From contig NW_022098050.1 of NCBI RefSeq assembly GCF_002288925.2, positions 2,340,725-2,404,724 on the forward strand: 64,000 nucleotides of DNA, given 5' to 3'. Under the pieces are notes generated by a model. It worked only from the letters and a program-made list of their open reading frames with translations. It ran no database searches and was not told where the DNA came from. The stretch is from Delphinapterus leucas. Lineage: Eukaryota > Chordata > Mammalia > Artiodactyla > Monodontidae. A program made the position numbers and the translations under genes. This document shows positions 11,615 to 23,152 of the stretch, piece after piece (position 1 is the first letter of the stretch; each line of letters begins with the position of its first letter).

Positions 11615-12240
11615 TTTTGTTGTTATGGAGAATTTCACACATACAAAAAAAATAAGTAAATAATAATGAACCACCATGTACCTATCACACACTTCAACGG
11701 TCACCATAATCACAAACCCATGGCCAGTCCTGCCCCGTCCTTTCCCTTGTTCAGTTTTCCCACTGTTGTATTATTTTGTAGCAAATCCCAGATACTATCA
11801 TATTATCTCACACATAGATATAAATGTAAATCTTTCTAATATAAACTTAAAGTGATTATCACACCTAAAGTAATAACAGTAATTTCTTTTTATCATCAAA
11901 TATATAGATAATATTCAAATTTAAGTTATGATCCAATAAGGTCCATGCATGATGATTGGTTGATTTATATTTTGTCTCTTTGAATCGATAGGATCCCACT
12001 CCATCTTTCTGCCCCCTTGCAGTTTGTTTGTTGAAGAATCAAAATAATTTGTTCAATGAAGTTTCCCATAATCTGATTTTTACTGATTACATCCATGAGA
12101 TGCAGTTTAACATGTTTCTCTGTACTTTCTATTTCCTGTAAATCAATAGAACCTTTATACGAGTTTGATTTATTTTCACATGACTACTATAACTTAATTT
12201 TTGCTTTGTGTTAATGCCAGTTCATTATGAGTTCTCTCAT
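11615..12240 (-). mobile_element. Old L1M (L1ME/L1MC-like) 3'UTR
   Basis: The plus strand carries the inverted L1M 3'UTR: 'accaccatgtacctatcacac', 'tagcaaatcccagatac', 'tatcacacctaaagtaataacagtaatttc', 'ggttgatttatattttgtctctttgaatc', 'ttgcagtttgtttgttgaagaatc' and 'gtttcccataatctgatttttactgatt'. It is diverged and non-coding. Confidence 0.8.
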
Positions 12241-12494
12241 AACCTAGCTCTAGAGGGCATACCAGCATATCAATTTGTGCTAATCCTGAAATCCTTAATA
12301 AAGTTTTAGATGAATTATGTAAAGACTTTCACAGTGATGAACATTTAATTAATGAGATAGTGGACTAGAACCCTGGACTCCAGACATTTAAATCAAATCC
12401 CCTTTCCCTCTAAGCATCCTGTTAGCTTTGTAAAAGTAGCATGCCTCTTTGTAACTTTTCAATTGTACTATCACTACATAATCATACAGGTTGG

Positions 12495-12715
12495 TAGTTA
12501 AAGCATTTGGACTCTTCACTTCTAAATAGGCATCCTGATTAGGGTACTTCCTGTGTGATCTGGAAGAAGTTACTGAGCCTAGTTTCTCTGCCTGTCAGGT
12601 GGAATTTCTATCAGTAACGACCATCTGGAGTTGTTTTGATTATGCAGTAAAGATAATGTGTTGAAAATGCTTAGTACAATGCCTTGGGTACAACAGTAAA
12701 TGCTCTATAATGTTG
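12495..12715 (+). repeat. MIR SINE
   Basis: The MIR blocks run in order: 'tgtgtgatctggaagaagttactgagcctagtttctctgcctg', then 'gattatgcagtaaagataatgtgttgaaaatgcttagtacaatgccttgg...aaatgctctataatgtt'. It is nearly complete and diverged. Confidence 0.8.
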
Positions 12716-15402
12716 GGAACTATAGGCAAGGGGAGAATTGTTAGGAGAAAACTGAGGCAGAGATAGGGTGAAGGGGTTGGCCTAATATTACATAGCTGGT
12801 AAGTAATATAGTTGTTATTAACATAAGAGCTTGTATCAGAGCTGACCCCATTAAGTATCCCTTAAATTGTGGAGGCAGGAACATGCTTAGGTCTAGGCTA
12901 TGTGGAAGGAGCAGGTGGTGAGTTGAATATCAAGTTGATGATCACGCTCACAGTGTCAATTGCACACAGCCATAAAATCCGTTAGGCTGCTCCAGATGGC
13001 TTACTGCTTACCTTGGCCTCAGCTAGACTAAAATTGTTTGCTTTGTTTAAAAACAGTTACACACACACACACACACGCATACACACATATATGCATACAC
13101 AAATGGAGGGAGGGGAGAAACTCTTTGACAAAACATATCACATAAAGTTTCTTTTTTTCTCCTCTGCACAAATGTTATAATGTTGATACCTACATTATGT
13201 TTAAGGCATAATTCTTTGGGGTAAAGTTTAAGTAATGGAAATAACATCCACTACTATTTGGGTAAAAATTACAAAGGCACTTCATACAGGGTTTTTTTTT
13301 CCCCTTTGAACTACACTTATCAGCTGGTAACATAGCAGAATAAAGCTTAAAGTGTTCTAAAATTTTCTGGAGATTTTCTTCTTTCTTCACTTAAGTTTTC
13401 CTGAGTAGGTAGTGGATACATGTACAATACTTTACTCTTCCTCTACTTGAATCTTCCCTTAATACTTCCCCTATTTTAAAGTGAGGATATTTTAACTTTA
13501 AATGTCTGTTCTATTTAATGACTGTTTACTTTTTTTGTTAATTAACATATCTAAAATCCTAAATTGTTTGAAAAATAAATAATTTCCTGTCTGTAACTTT
13601 TTAAATGTCATACGCATGATTAGCAAAAGCAACTGCTATTGGCTTGCCAAAGCTAAATGTTAAAATGTGTGATGATAATGTTGATGTAATTTGTGACCTT
13701 TTATAAGTCACTTTGCCCTTTGAAATTAAGTAGGCCAGAATCAACATAGTATGTTGAATAGCTTAGCCTAATGTTTTTGTTGACTTTTAACGAGAACTCT
13801 ATAAAGCAACTGTGGAGTATTATTTCTTTTAGCTTTTAGCCTTTCCAATAAAAATCACTGAAGCAATTTTAATTTGTACATGTAACTCTTCCTTAGCGTT
13901 TAAATACATATTTTCCTTCATGTGCTTCCATACCTTATTACTTTACATTTTCAAGCACACACACACAAGAAGCTGAATCCATAAGCTATTACGTTTTCCC
14001 TGAGGTAACTAGAATGCATTAAAACATCGCTTCAGCCAGATATTGTTACTTCCAAAGCTGATTCAGCCCTTTTAAAAGTAATCTTTGATTTTGTAAGAAG
14101 AGAACTTGTCATCCTTCAGTGCATGATGTCAGAATGACACTAGTGATTTCACTAGGAAAAAAATGTCAGTGGTTAAATCTCGCTGGTCCACAAATAACTC
14201 TCCAGTTGCTAAATTGCATTTTAGCATCACCTTCAAGTATTTAATAGGAGAATTGACAGTTGACAGCTGGGTAAAACTATATCAGTTTCCTGCAGTAACT
14301 GGATAATGCCAGATTAACATTTAAAAGACATTAAAAAGACTATAGGAGAAGTAAGAAATGTTGAAATGTCATCACTTAATCTTTAATATTTTTAACATTA
14401 TAACTTACTTTGGTGTTTAAATTATTAAGGCTATGTTGAATAATAACCATAGGAGTTTTTCCAGAGGCATCATGTAGGAGCCTTTTAAACACAGTGTAAA
14501 ATTGAGGAGAATCATTTCCCAGCCTGGCACTGGCTCCAGTCTCAAGACAGTGTAGAGGAACTCTGGAAAGGGTGTTAAGTATTTTCCGAGTGAACCTGGT
14601 TGCCTGTCTCTTGCAGCCAGCTACAGAAGGGCAGGCAACAGTGGTGGATTTCTGTGGTAACCCATTTCCCCAGAGTCCATTTGCAGTATGAAGGAGAGGA
14701 AAGCAAAGGTATCTAAAAATCCTGGTGTCACAGGGGAAGTCCTTTTAAAACTATCTTTTAGCCTTCAGGGAATATTTTATGGAGCATGATAATAGCCAGG
14801 AGGGAAGAATGACCGGTGGAAAGGAAAGAGGAATAGTTTCAAGAGTTACTAATGAGAAAAATAATACAAAATGGTAAAACAGAAAAGCAGACATGTTAAA
14901 CAGAAAAATAATACTGTAATTTTCTAATAGAACTCAGTAATATGCAGCTCTGCATACTCTTTTTCTCCTGACTTTAGCTTATGCTTTCATCTTTGCTATC
15001 CACTTACCTTGATTTTCCTCTTCTTATTCTTATGTTGTTGAATAGATTTTTGTAAGCCAGTTGTGTTAGTCAGCTTCTGCATAGTTAAACAATGATAATA
15101 TACAACTCCCAAACCCCAGTGCCTTTTAATGGCATTGGTTTACATCTCTCTCGTGCTACTTGCCATGTAGCAGCTGTGGCGATGTTCTACGTGTCCTCTT
15201 CATTCTTGAATCCAGGATAAAGGAATAACCACTATCCAGAACATGGCATTTTCATGGCATAGGGAAAAGAACAATGGTGGAAACAAGAAATGGATTAAAA
15301 AATCTGTGCTTGGGCATGACTTGAAAAAATAATATCAATATAATCTACTGTACCACTAAAATCGTTTCTGGAATAAGGTGTAGTATAGTAACATTAACTT
15401 TA
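12716..15402. other. Mainly unique AT-rich DNA with a (CA)n tract
   Basis: A dinucleotide (CA)n tract with CATA variants lies at about 13058-13101, and a short CACACACACA at about 13957. The block 14100-14300 is non-repetitive and contains TGACAGTTGACAGCTG near 14255, TGACAG motifs that MEIS/TGIF-type homeodomain proteins can bind. Around 15065-15245 there may be a very old interspersed repeat that I cannot name. No gene is seen. Confidence 0.45.
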
Positions 15403-15915
15403 TGTATTTATTTATTTTTTAACATCTTTATTGGAGTATAATTGCTTTACAGTGGTGTGTTAGTTTCTGCTTTATAACAAAGTGAATCAGTTATACATAT
15501 ACATATATCTCCATATCTCTTCCCTCTCGCATCTCCCTCCCTCCCACCCTCCCTGTCCCACCTCTCTAGGTGGTCACAAAGCACCGAGGTGATGTCCCTG
15601 TGCTATGCGGCTGCTTCCCACTAGCTATCTGTTTTACATTTGGTAGTGTATATATGTCCATGCCACTCTCTTACTTTGTCCCAGCTTACGCTTCCCCCTC
15701 CCCGTGTCCTCAAGTCCATTTTCTAGTAGGTCTGCGTCTTTATTCCCGTCTTGCCCCTAGGTTCTTCATGACCTTTTTTTTTTTTTAAGATTCTATATAT
15801 ATGTGTTAGCATACGGTATTTGTTTTTCTTTCTGACTTACTTCACTCTGTATGACAGACTCTAGGTCCATCCACCTCACTACAAATAACTCAATTTCGTA
15901 GTAACAGTAACTTTA
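15386..15915 (-). mobile_element. L1 3' end, 5'-truncated, with 17-bp TSD
   Basis: The body at 15403-15898 is the reverse complement of the young L1 3'UTR and the last codons of ORF2 (ACATCTTTATTGGAGTATAA next to the tail, 'gtggtcacaaagcacc', 'tgtatgacagactctaggtccatccacctcact'). It is bounded by 17-bp flanks at 15386-15402 and 15899-15915 that differ at one base. The short open frame at 15570-15788 lies antisense in the 3'UTR and means nothing. Confidence 0.93.
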
Positions 15916-16249
15916 AACTGATGTGTATGAAGGGATACCATTAAGGTGGAAACAATAATCAGTGGTAAGGATGGTTTTAATTCATTAAATTCTTATCGAG
16001 CATCTGATACAGAAGACACTAGAAAGAAGCAAAGATTAATAAATACCTGTAGGCTACGTTTAACATGCTCTCATTTCAATGAGGAATACAGTAAAATACA
16101 TAAAACTGATATACATGTATCCACTAATAAGTGCTTTCTTCAGGAATAAAAGAGGTGCTACTTTACCAAAAGTGTGAGTTAGATAAATTTTCAAGCACTG
16201 AATTCTGGAAATTTTAGGATAGTTTCTGTGTGAGAATCTGTTAGATGAT

Positions 16250-16405
16250 GATACTAGTAAAGATGATACAGTAACACATGGCTTTTATTGAGCATTTACT
16301 ATATAACCAAGCACTTTAAAAAGCTTAATGTAGTTTCACAATAAATATTTGACATGTACAATTATTATTCTCATTTTACAGATAAGAATATAAAGACAGA
16401 CACAT
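16250..16405 (-). repeat. MIR SINE fragment
   Basis: The antisense MIR pattern is 'tggcttttattgagcatttactatataaccaagcactttaaa...attattattctcattttacagataagaatataaagac'. Confidence 0.75.
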
Positions 16406-16417
16406 ATTGAGACTATT

Positions 16418-16502
16418 ATTGTATTGGCCAAAAAGTTCGTTCGGGTTTTTCAGTACAATCTTATGGGAAAAACCCGAACAAAGTTTTTGGCCAACCCAAT
16501 AT
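16418..16502. mobile_element. Mariner MITE (cetartiodactyl), near-perfect hairpin
   Basis: Long inverted repeats face each other: TTGGCCAAAAAGTTCGTTCG on the left and its inverted near-copy ending TTTTTGGCCAACCCAAT on the right, with a loop of about 17 nt. Flanking TA dinucleotides fit Tc1/mariner insertion. It is a non-autonomous miniature element and an RNA copy would form a long stem. Confidence 0.85.
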
Positions 16503-17599
16503 TTATAAGGTCTGCTGAGTATGGGTGGGTCAAGTGAAGCACAAGAGTGAAAAGGTGTTTATATTAAATTGATGTAAAACTTTTATGATTATTATTAGCG
16601 TGTTTGTGTATAAAATTTAGAAAAGTTTCTATGCTTGCTTTCTTGCAACGTTGTGAATGTTCCCATAGCCTAAGCTCAAGACACTTTCCAGCAGATGCGA
16701 TCAAAGGCTATTTGCAAAGCAATCTCAATAAAACTTAGAAAGGGTAGAATCAATTGATAAGATGTGACATTTCTTTATAAGAAATATTGGGGGAAAATAA
16801 AACATTATGACTATTGACGGTGTGAACAAATATTTTGGTACCCTATTACTTTTATTCTTACCATTAAAGCAAAGCTCTATCATTATTTCCTGTTGAATCT
16901 GCCTTCAGTCTTTGTCTATATCCTTTACATGAGTGAGGGGTAGAATTTTGAAGGGAAAAAAAATATAAGAAACAAAGATTTCTACATAATGCTTTGTTAA
17001 TGAGCAAAATTGGGGCATTGTATCTTCTATGTGAAAAATGCAATATTCAGCAAAATCTATGGTACAAGTAATCATTATTCATTTATGTATTTATTACCCT
17101 AGGGGTATTTTTGTAAATATTCCATTGTTGTAAAGCAGTAAACTCTTTTCTAATTTGCAAGTGTTATATCTCTATTGTTTAAAAAGGACCAAATGTGCAT
17201 ATTGAAAGACAGCAGACAGTCATAACCTAATAAATTAACGAAACCATTAGAGGATATGCTAGTATTTCACAAACTGAAACTGTATGGTGAAGGGAGATTA
17301 TTTCTATAGTTTTTACAGATTTTTTTCAGTTTTGTATCAAAAATATTAATTTTAGTAAGTTTTTAAAAACTCTTTTATGACTCCTGTTTCAGCCAGAATA
17401 GGAAACCTTAAAATAAATAAAGTTTTGATTTATTTATTTATTTCAATTGCCTCTGACAGAGTATGGATGAACAGTATTTACTTTGTCAATTTTGATTTAT
17501 ACCATATGAAAATCATTAAATGATTTAGGATAATTTATGTAGTAATCTTGTCTAATCTCCTCCTTTAAAAAGCAATTTTTATTGAGATAAGAATTAACT
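16503..17599. other. AT-rich unique DNA
   Basis: No repeat family is recognised apart from a short (TTTA)n at about 17429-17442. No gene is seen. Confidence 0.5.
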
Positions 17600-18085
17600 G
17601 AAGAATAGATTGGATTCTCTCATACGATGCCCTTAGAAGGACACAACATCACTTCTGTGATAATTTTGCTACCATCTGTAACTTCAGCCTAGTTATGAGA
17701 ATACATCACACAAATCCAAATTGAGGGATATACTACAAAATAACTGGCCAGGACTTTTAAAAGTTTCAAGGTCAGGAAAGGCAAAGAAAGACTCTGGGAA
17801 CTGTCACAGACTAGAGGAGACTAGATATGGCAACTAATGCAGTGTGGGATCAGTTGGACCCTGGATCAGAAAAGAACCTTAGTGGCAAATCTGGTGAAAT
17901 TTGAATAAGATCTGCATATCAATTCATCAAACTGTATGAACTGTGATTTTCTGGTTTTAATAATTCTTTTGTGGTTATATAATAAATGAACGTTAGGGGA
18001 AGCTGGGTGCAGGGTATACGGGAATTCTCTATTTTTGCAAGTTTTCTGTAAATCTAAAATAATTTTAAAATGGCTGATGATATAT
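17600..18085 (+). mobile_element. Old L1M 3' end
   Basis: L1M 3'UTR blocks are in order: 'aactggccaggacttttaaaagtttcaaggtca', 'aggcaaagaaagactctgggaactgtcacagactagaggagacta', 'ccctggatcagaaaagaaccttagtggcaaatctggtgaaatttgaataa' and 'aggggaagctgggtgcagggtatacgggaa...tttctgtaaatctaaaataattttaaaa'. The 3' end is clear at about 18075. Confidence 0.85.
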
Positions 18086-18589
18086 ATTTAACTTGGGAAA
18101 CAACATAAAACTGCAACCTGTGTAATCAGAAAAAAAATGAAACATTTTTATTTGAAGATGTTTATACCTCTGTGAAGCATATTTATGTCCACAAACTTAG
18201 TGTCTACTATATAAGGCATCCTACAAGGTGCTATATGAGAGAGAAAACTTAATTTTTAATGCTTTTATCAAGACATTTTAACAAATACCATCGATGACAT
18301 TTGTAAAACTCTAAACTTATGCAATATCTGAACACAGATGTTGAAAGACGCAGTCACACTATCTGATATGATGATCAAAGAGAGGTTTTGAATCTTAGAC
18401 TCATGGTTGCAGAATTTAGAAGATCCACAGAAACAACATGTTGAGGAGAATCTTATTCTAGTTTGGGGGCTTGGGGGGAACAATGGTATATTGATATGAT
18501 CATGGAGACTAATAAGTCATACTTAGAGTTCTTGGGTATGGATATAGGGAAATAAGTCTGGAATTAATCCAATTATGGCAAATTTTTAA
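18086..18589. other. Unassigned AT-rich DNA
   Basis: No repeat or gene is recognised. The 71-codon minus frame at 18268-18483 has no family signal. Confidence 0.5.
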
Positions 18590-18770
18590 TGCCTTATGAA
18601 GGCATTTACCCTTCATTGTATAGTCAGTCTTAACTGATCAAGGGATTTTGATCGAGTAAGCCACATGATTAGTTCTGTGCCTCAGAAAGTTAATGGCAGT
18701 ATGAAGTGAAAATTAGAGGGAGGCAGGATGGGTAGCCAGGAAACCAGAGAGGAGACAATGGTGGTAATTC
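18590..18770 (-). repeat. Possible L2 fragment
   Basis: 'aaggcatttaccctt...actgatcaagggattttgatcgagtaagccacatgattag' resembles the antisense L2 stretch about 'gaaggattttaagcaggggagtgacatgatcag'. It is short and diverged. Confidence 0.45.
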
Positions 18771-18789
18771 AGAAGCACCAGATTCATAT

Positions 18790-19770
18790 ACCTGACTGCC
18801 TGCTGGACTCTCAGTAGGTATCTCAACCTCATCCTCACGTGTTGAAAATCAAGCTCTTGATCATCCCCCCAAACCACCTATCACACCATTCTTTCCCCCG
18901 TCTCAGTTAATTGCATCATCATTCTTCTAGTTACTCAAGAGAAAAACTTGAAAGTAATTCTTGATGCCTTTCTTTCCCTCTTTCTCTCACCCACCATTTG
19001 ATCCATAAGAAATCCTATTGTCTCTACCTTCAAAACATATGCAAAATGTGACCACTTCTCACCAGCTCTGCTGCTAGCATCCTGGTCCATCATATTTCAC
19101 CTGGATGAATGCAAGAGCCCTCTGACTCCCAACTTCTGCCTGGCTCCCCATCATTTTATTCTCAACTAAGCTGGTGAAGTGAGTCTTTTAAAATAGAGAT
19201 TAGCGCTTGCTATTTCTTTGCTCAAAAACCTCCAAAGACCTCTGATCTTACAATGAGAAAAAGCCAAAATACCAAATTACAAGGGTCTATAAGGTGCTAA
19301 AAAGTCTTGATCTGGCTTGATCTCCTCCACTCCCATTCTCCCTCTTGTTTGCTCTCTTTCAGCAACACTGGCCTCCTTGCTCTTCCACAAACACTTCAAG
19401 AACATTCCTGCCTCTGGGACTTGGCCCTTGCTGTTTTCTCTAGCTGAACTCCTCTTCCAAATATATATATATATATATTTTATATTTCACTCCTTTGCCT
19501 CCTTTGGGTCTTGACTCAAATCACTCTATAGTTAAGGAATTTCCAGACCACTGTAAAATTTGAAAGCAACTCCCAGTCTCCTTCTCCTTCTCTCATTTTC
19601 TCTTGAGCAGTTTTCACCATCACACTTTATATAGTTTTTGCTTATATATTTTGTTTTTTCTTTCTCACACACTTATCCATTTAGAATGTGAACTCCATTA
19701 AGGCAACAATTTTTGTTTTTTAATCAACTAAACACCATATTGTAAATCAGTATTTGTTGAATGAATTTAA
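18790..19770 (+). mobile_element. L2 LINE 3' half (about 1 kb)
   Basis: The L2 order is 'gactctcagtaggtatctcaacctcat', 'tgaaaatcaagctcttgatc', 'accagctctgctgctagcatcctggtcca', 'caaaaacctccaaagacctctgatcttacaatgagaaaaagccaaaat', 'gcaacactggcctccttgctcttccacaaac', 'tctgggacttggcccttgctgttt' and the end 'tatttgttgaatgaattt'. This is an old CR1-clade element. The 65-codon frame inside it is a remnant of ORF2 or chance. A short TATATATATATATATATAT tract lies near 19460. Confidence 0.9.
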
Positions 19771-19804
19771 TAGGAAGTATTACCTAGAGCCATCCCTGCT
19801 TTTC

Positions 19805-19900
19805 TTATTTGTTTATTCATTGAAGAAAATATTTTGAACACCTTTTATGTGCTTGGACTTGGGCCTAAGAATACAATGCTTTTGAAGTTCTCTTAGGTTC
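19805..19900 (-). repeat. Short L2 3'-end fragment
   Basis: 'tttgtttattcattgaagaaaatattttgaacaccttttatgtgcttggacttgggc' fits the inverted L2 terminus (attcattcaacaaatatttattgagcacctactatgtgcc). Confidence 0.6.
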
Positions 19901-20148
19901 CCGGGAACAGTCATGAAAAAAGTGTTATAAGAGGAAAGGTAAAATCTGGGGGTTTGCTCTCTAGTTTTAGCAGGAAAATATCTCTCAGCCTCTAATCTTA
20001 CTTTTATTCTGCCAACACTACCCTGTAGAAGCAGCGGAGCAAACTTGTTATCTGGTTTTGCAGAAGTAACCCATAACTAAAAAGAAAAAAACTATCAAGG
20101 CTACAATCTTCAGTTCTGCTTGAGATCTTAGTTGTAAAATAAACTCAC

Positions 20149-20381
20149 CTTTCTTTTTCCAATTTAGATGGTCTTCTGTAAGGCGGGTCACAATCCTTGA
20201 CAAGCAGCCATTCCAAGGAAGTTTGGCACAATTCTTAATTATGTCGTCAGGCTGAAGTTTCAGCTTTTCGTTCCCATAAGCAGAGTGTCCTAGAGTGTGG
20301 GAGACACAGAAGGAGAATACGTTGGCAGCAATTGTTCTGTCTCTTTCATTTTCTTCCGAATCAGTCCACAGCCCAAGGATT
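20149..20381 (-). other. Candidate spliced exon, unknown gene
   Basis: On the minus strand a 233-base block is bounded by an acceptor ending TTACTTCACAG (exon begins at 20381) and by a consensus donor AAAGAAAG|GTGAGT (exon ends at 20149). One frame is open through the whole block: one base, 77 codons, then one base. It starts ILGLWTDSEENERDRTIAAN and ends TRLTEDHLNWKKK. The other two frames carry stops. No repeat family covers it, which is unusual in this window. I do not recognise the protein. It is rich in charged residues and holds three cysteines. No neighbouring exon is identified here, so partner exons, if real, lie across long introns. Other possibilities are a non-coding RNA exon, a decayed exon or a chance combination. 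Confidence 0.4.
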
Positions 20382-20399
20382 CTGTGAAGTAACAAAATT

Positions 20400-21289
20400 G
20401 GGTGTTATGGTTGTGGTCACATGCCCACCTCAACACAAGCAGTTGAAATTTCTTGAGCATTTTAAGGTAGAGATTTATGTTTTATTTGCAGGTCAGGATT
20501 ATTCTTATTTAAATACCTATAGATATAAAAGGGAGGGCAAAAATGCTCACACACAAAAGTTGTATACCCAGTTAGAATTTATGTCTATATTGATAAAGAA
20601 ATCTTTGATTTAGGATTCTTGGTCACTTTTTCCTAGAGGATTGAGATTGCATTGTGTGGGTGTAAGTATGTTTTGATGCTAAGGGTGGGGTGATATTACC
20701 ACAGTGACCAAAACTAGGATGAAATTCCCATTTATAAGAATAATGGTTGTACCCTCCGTACCTCAGAGGGGAAAAATGCCTGGATAGATTCATCAGTGCT
20801 ATGCTTTCTTGCCATAATTTATTCTTTTCTACATTCTGCACAAGTTCTTTAGGCCCTGTCACTTCATCAATCGTAAGCTGTTTTATTATTTCAGAATTAT
20901 AAGACTGTAGATAGTAGGCATACTCAAAAGGCTTTCACGTTGCTCTACCACATATAGAGAATTTTTTTCAAAGAGGCCAATTAGTATTTTTATTAATCCT
21001 ACCAACATAGAAAAATAGATATTAAGTATTATTGATCTATACTACAGCCATGGCAGACATCTCTTGAAGTATATGATCACTGCCAGTGGAGCAGAACTTT
21101 TCAGGGGCAATGCAGTACTATTTTTATATTCAGTGATGGTAAGTCTGACAACAAATGGAAGGTACCTATTAATGAATTACCAGATGCTAGAATTTTGTAA
21201 GAGATTTTTATAATGCTATTCAGTTATTCAATTACTCCTTCCTTCATTTTAGAGTTTGTGTGTGGCATAGCGTGTATATCCCCCCCAAC
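20400..21289. other. Unassigned DNA
   Basis: No repeat family is recognised. Short frames at 20332-20613 (plus) and 20623-20862 (minus) have no family resemblance. Confidence 0.5.
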
Positions 21290-21525
21290 ATAATATGTAT
21301 ATACACATATACACACATGCACACATTTACGTACACGTACACACATTTACATACATGTATGTAAATCTGTGTGATGCATTTATGTACATGTATGTAAATC
21401 TGTGATATATGCATATATTAAATGTTTTTAAAGTATATATAATGTATGTATAACATGCATATACTCATATATAAACACATACACACATACACATATATTC
21501 TATATATAGTATTTATATATTCTAT
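21290..21525. repeat. Alternating purine-pyrimidine microsatellite with palindromes
   Basis: The tract is built of TATG, CACA, TACA and ATAT units. A near-duplicate unit of about 33 bp (ACATGTATGTAAATCTGTG...) occurs twice at about 21352-21371 and 21386-21404. Positions 21345-21366 form a perfect 22-bp palindrome. Such DNA can adopt Z-form or cruciform structures. Confidence 0.85.
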
Positions 21526-22689
21526 ATAATCTCTGGAAGGTATAGGGCTCTCCAGATTTTCACATTATTTTGTTTTGGTGACTGTTTAGGTTTATTGGTA
21601 GAAGAATTATGAGTTTCTGAATCACTGATCATTCCTCTTCTCGTGCAAATAAGAGAGTATTTCAGTGATACACAGTCAGCAAAGCATGGCATATTCTCAG
21701 ATGAGCTCACTATTGCCACATCTGTTGTCAAGGTAAAGACATAATCGCCTTGGCAAAGACACAGTCAATCAAATCACTTATTTGGGGTTAAAACAGACAT
21801 CAGTCATTAAGAAAAAATGTTTTACTAGATATCTAAATGGTTTAAAAATTGGATCTCTCATATAATTGTCCATCCAAAGACTCAAAGAGTGGTTCTTTGT
21901 TTTCGAAGAATATTCTTTATAGAATCAATGAAAACACTGTTACTTTCTTAACAGGATACCTTCTCCACTTAGCAACAAAAAACACATTTTAAACAATCAT
22001 ATTCCCTTTTGTCAGTCTGAGTCAGATGAAATCTTTGGAGTTATCAACCCTCTTCCAACAACCTGAGATAGCAGTTGTACATTGGATAACTATGATGTCG
22101 GTTATTCCAAGCAAGTGCCTTTCTGAAGCCTTTGGAGTGGTTATATTTATTCTAAGTGCAGACCTAACTTTCTCATGAAAAGAACAGGCTGTATAGTTCC
22201 AGGTAGCTGGATAATTCCAAATTCGTTTTGATGTAATACTTTAATTTCAGATGCCTACAGCTGTCTCGTTCCTATCAGTCCGGCACTCAAAATTTTGCCC
22301 TGCTTGATAATCTTTTGTCTCTGTGATTTCTTTATCATTGCTTTACTTAGGAACAGAACAAAGAATCCACTTAGACTAAAAGATACCAAACTATGATGGC
22401 AATTTTATGTGATCAAAATATTTTGTAGACTCCTCACAGGACAATTATGATACTTGTGGCAGCCATTGGTAAGAAATGCATAATGAAAGATCTAGTATGC
22501 TTTATTACTACATCACGTACATATGTTCAAAAAATACTAATACATGTTATTCATCTAGTCTGTTTAGATTTTTGGAATCCTTTCAATAATTAGGATGCCC
22601 TCTCAAAGGTCTCCATCTTGAAGCATGAGAACCAGTGGTTTGGAATGATTGAAAGAAACGAAGTCAACCAGTAAAGGATGTGTTACCAA
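21526..22689. other. Unassigned DNA
   Basis: No repeat or gene is recognised. The minus frame at 21522-21731 (69 codons) is short and without a family. Confidence 0.5.
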
Positions 22690-23152
22690 GAAAGTCACCA
22701 CTGGGGACAGCTGCAGATCCTAATGGGGGGAGGACCCTAGGAACCAGTGTAGAGCATCTGCCTCAGAGTTGTTTTATCTGAGTGTCACAGGAGCTTCATT
22801 CATACACCAGCTCCCATCAGTCATCGGCTTAGGGCTATTCCCTAGGGGCCTTAAGTTTTCAGTTCTTTCTGCTTATAGCGCAAGTGGAAAGAGCCACTCA
22901 GGCAGCCAGGGAAAGCCCTCAGGTCTGACAGTTGGAAGTCAGGCCAGAGTACACAGAAAAGATACCAGCCAGGAGAATTACATTGGGACCACCAGGGTCA
23001 TCTAGGCATATCTTCACATCATAAAGTTGACTGATTAGCAACCTTAATTCCATCTGCTACCTTAATTCCCCTTTGCCATGTAAGGTAACAGTCACAAGTT
23101 CAGGAGATTAGAATGTGGATGTCTTTGGGAGGCCATTATTCTGCTTGCTACA
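22690..23152 (-). mobile_element. MLT1-like LTR, right part clear
   Basis: On the minus strand the element begins TGTAGCAAGCAGAATAATGG at 23152 and continues with 'cctcccaaagacatccacattctaatctcctgaac', 'gttaccttacatggcaaaggggaatta', which fits the start of an MLT1-class LTR (ERVL-MaLR). Beyond about 22960 the match becomes weak. The distal half may be a diverged LTR or other old DNA. The 78-codon plus frame here is antisense and of no account. Confidence 0.55.

Noticed and set aside
15065..15245. Possible ancient LTR or DNA transposon
   Set aside because: Vague resemblance only. I could not name the family or set its ends.
21290..21525. CRISPR-like spaced repeats
   Set aside because: A simple alternating microsatellite without conserved repeats and unique spacers, in a vertebrate genome.
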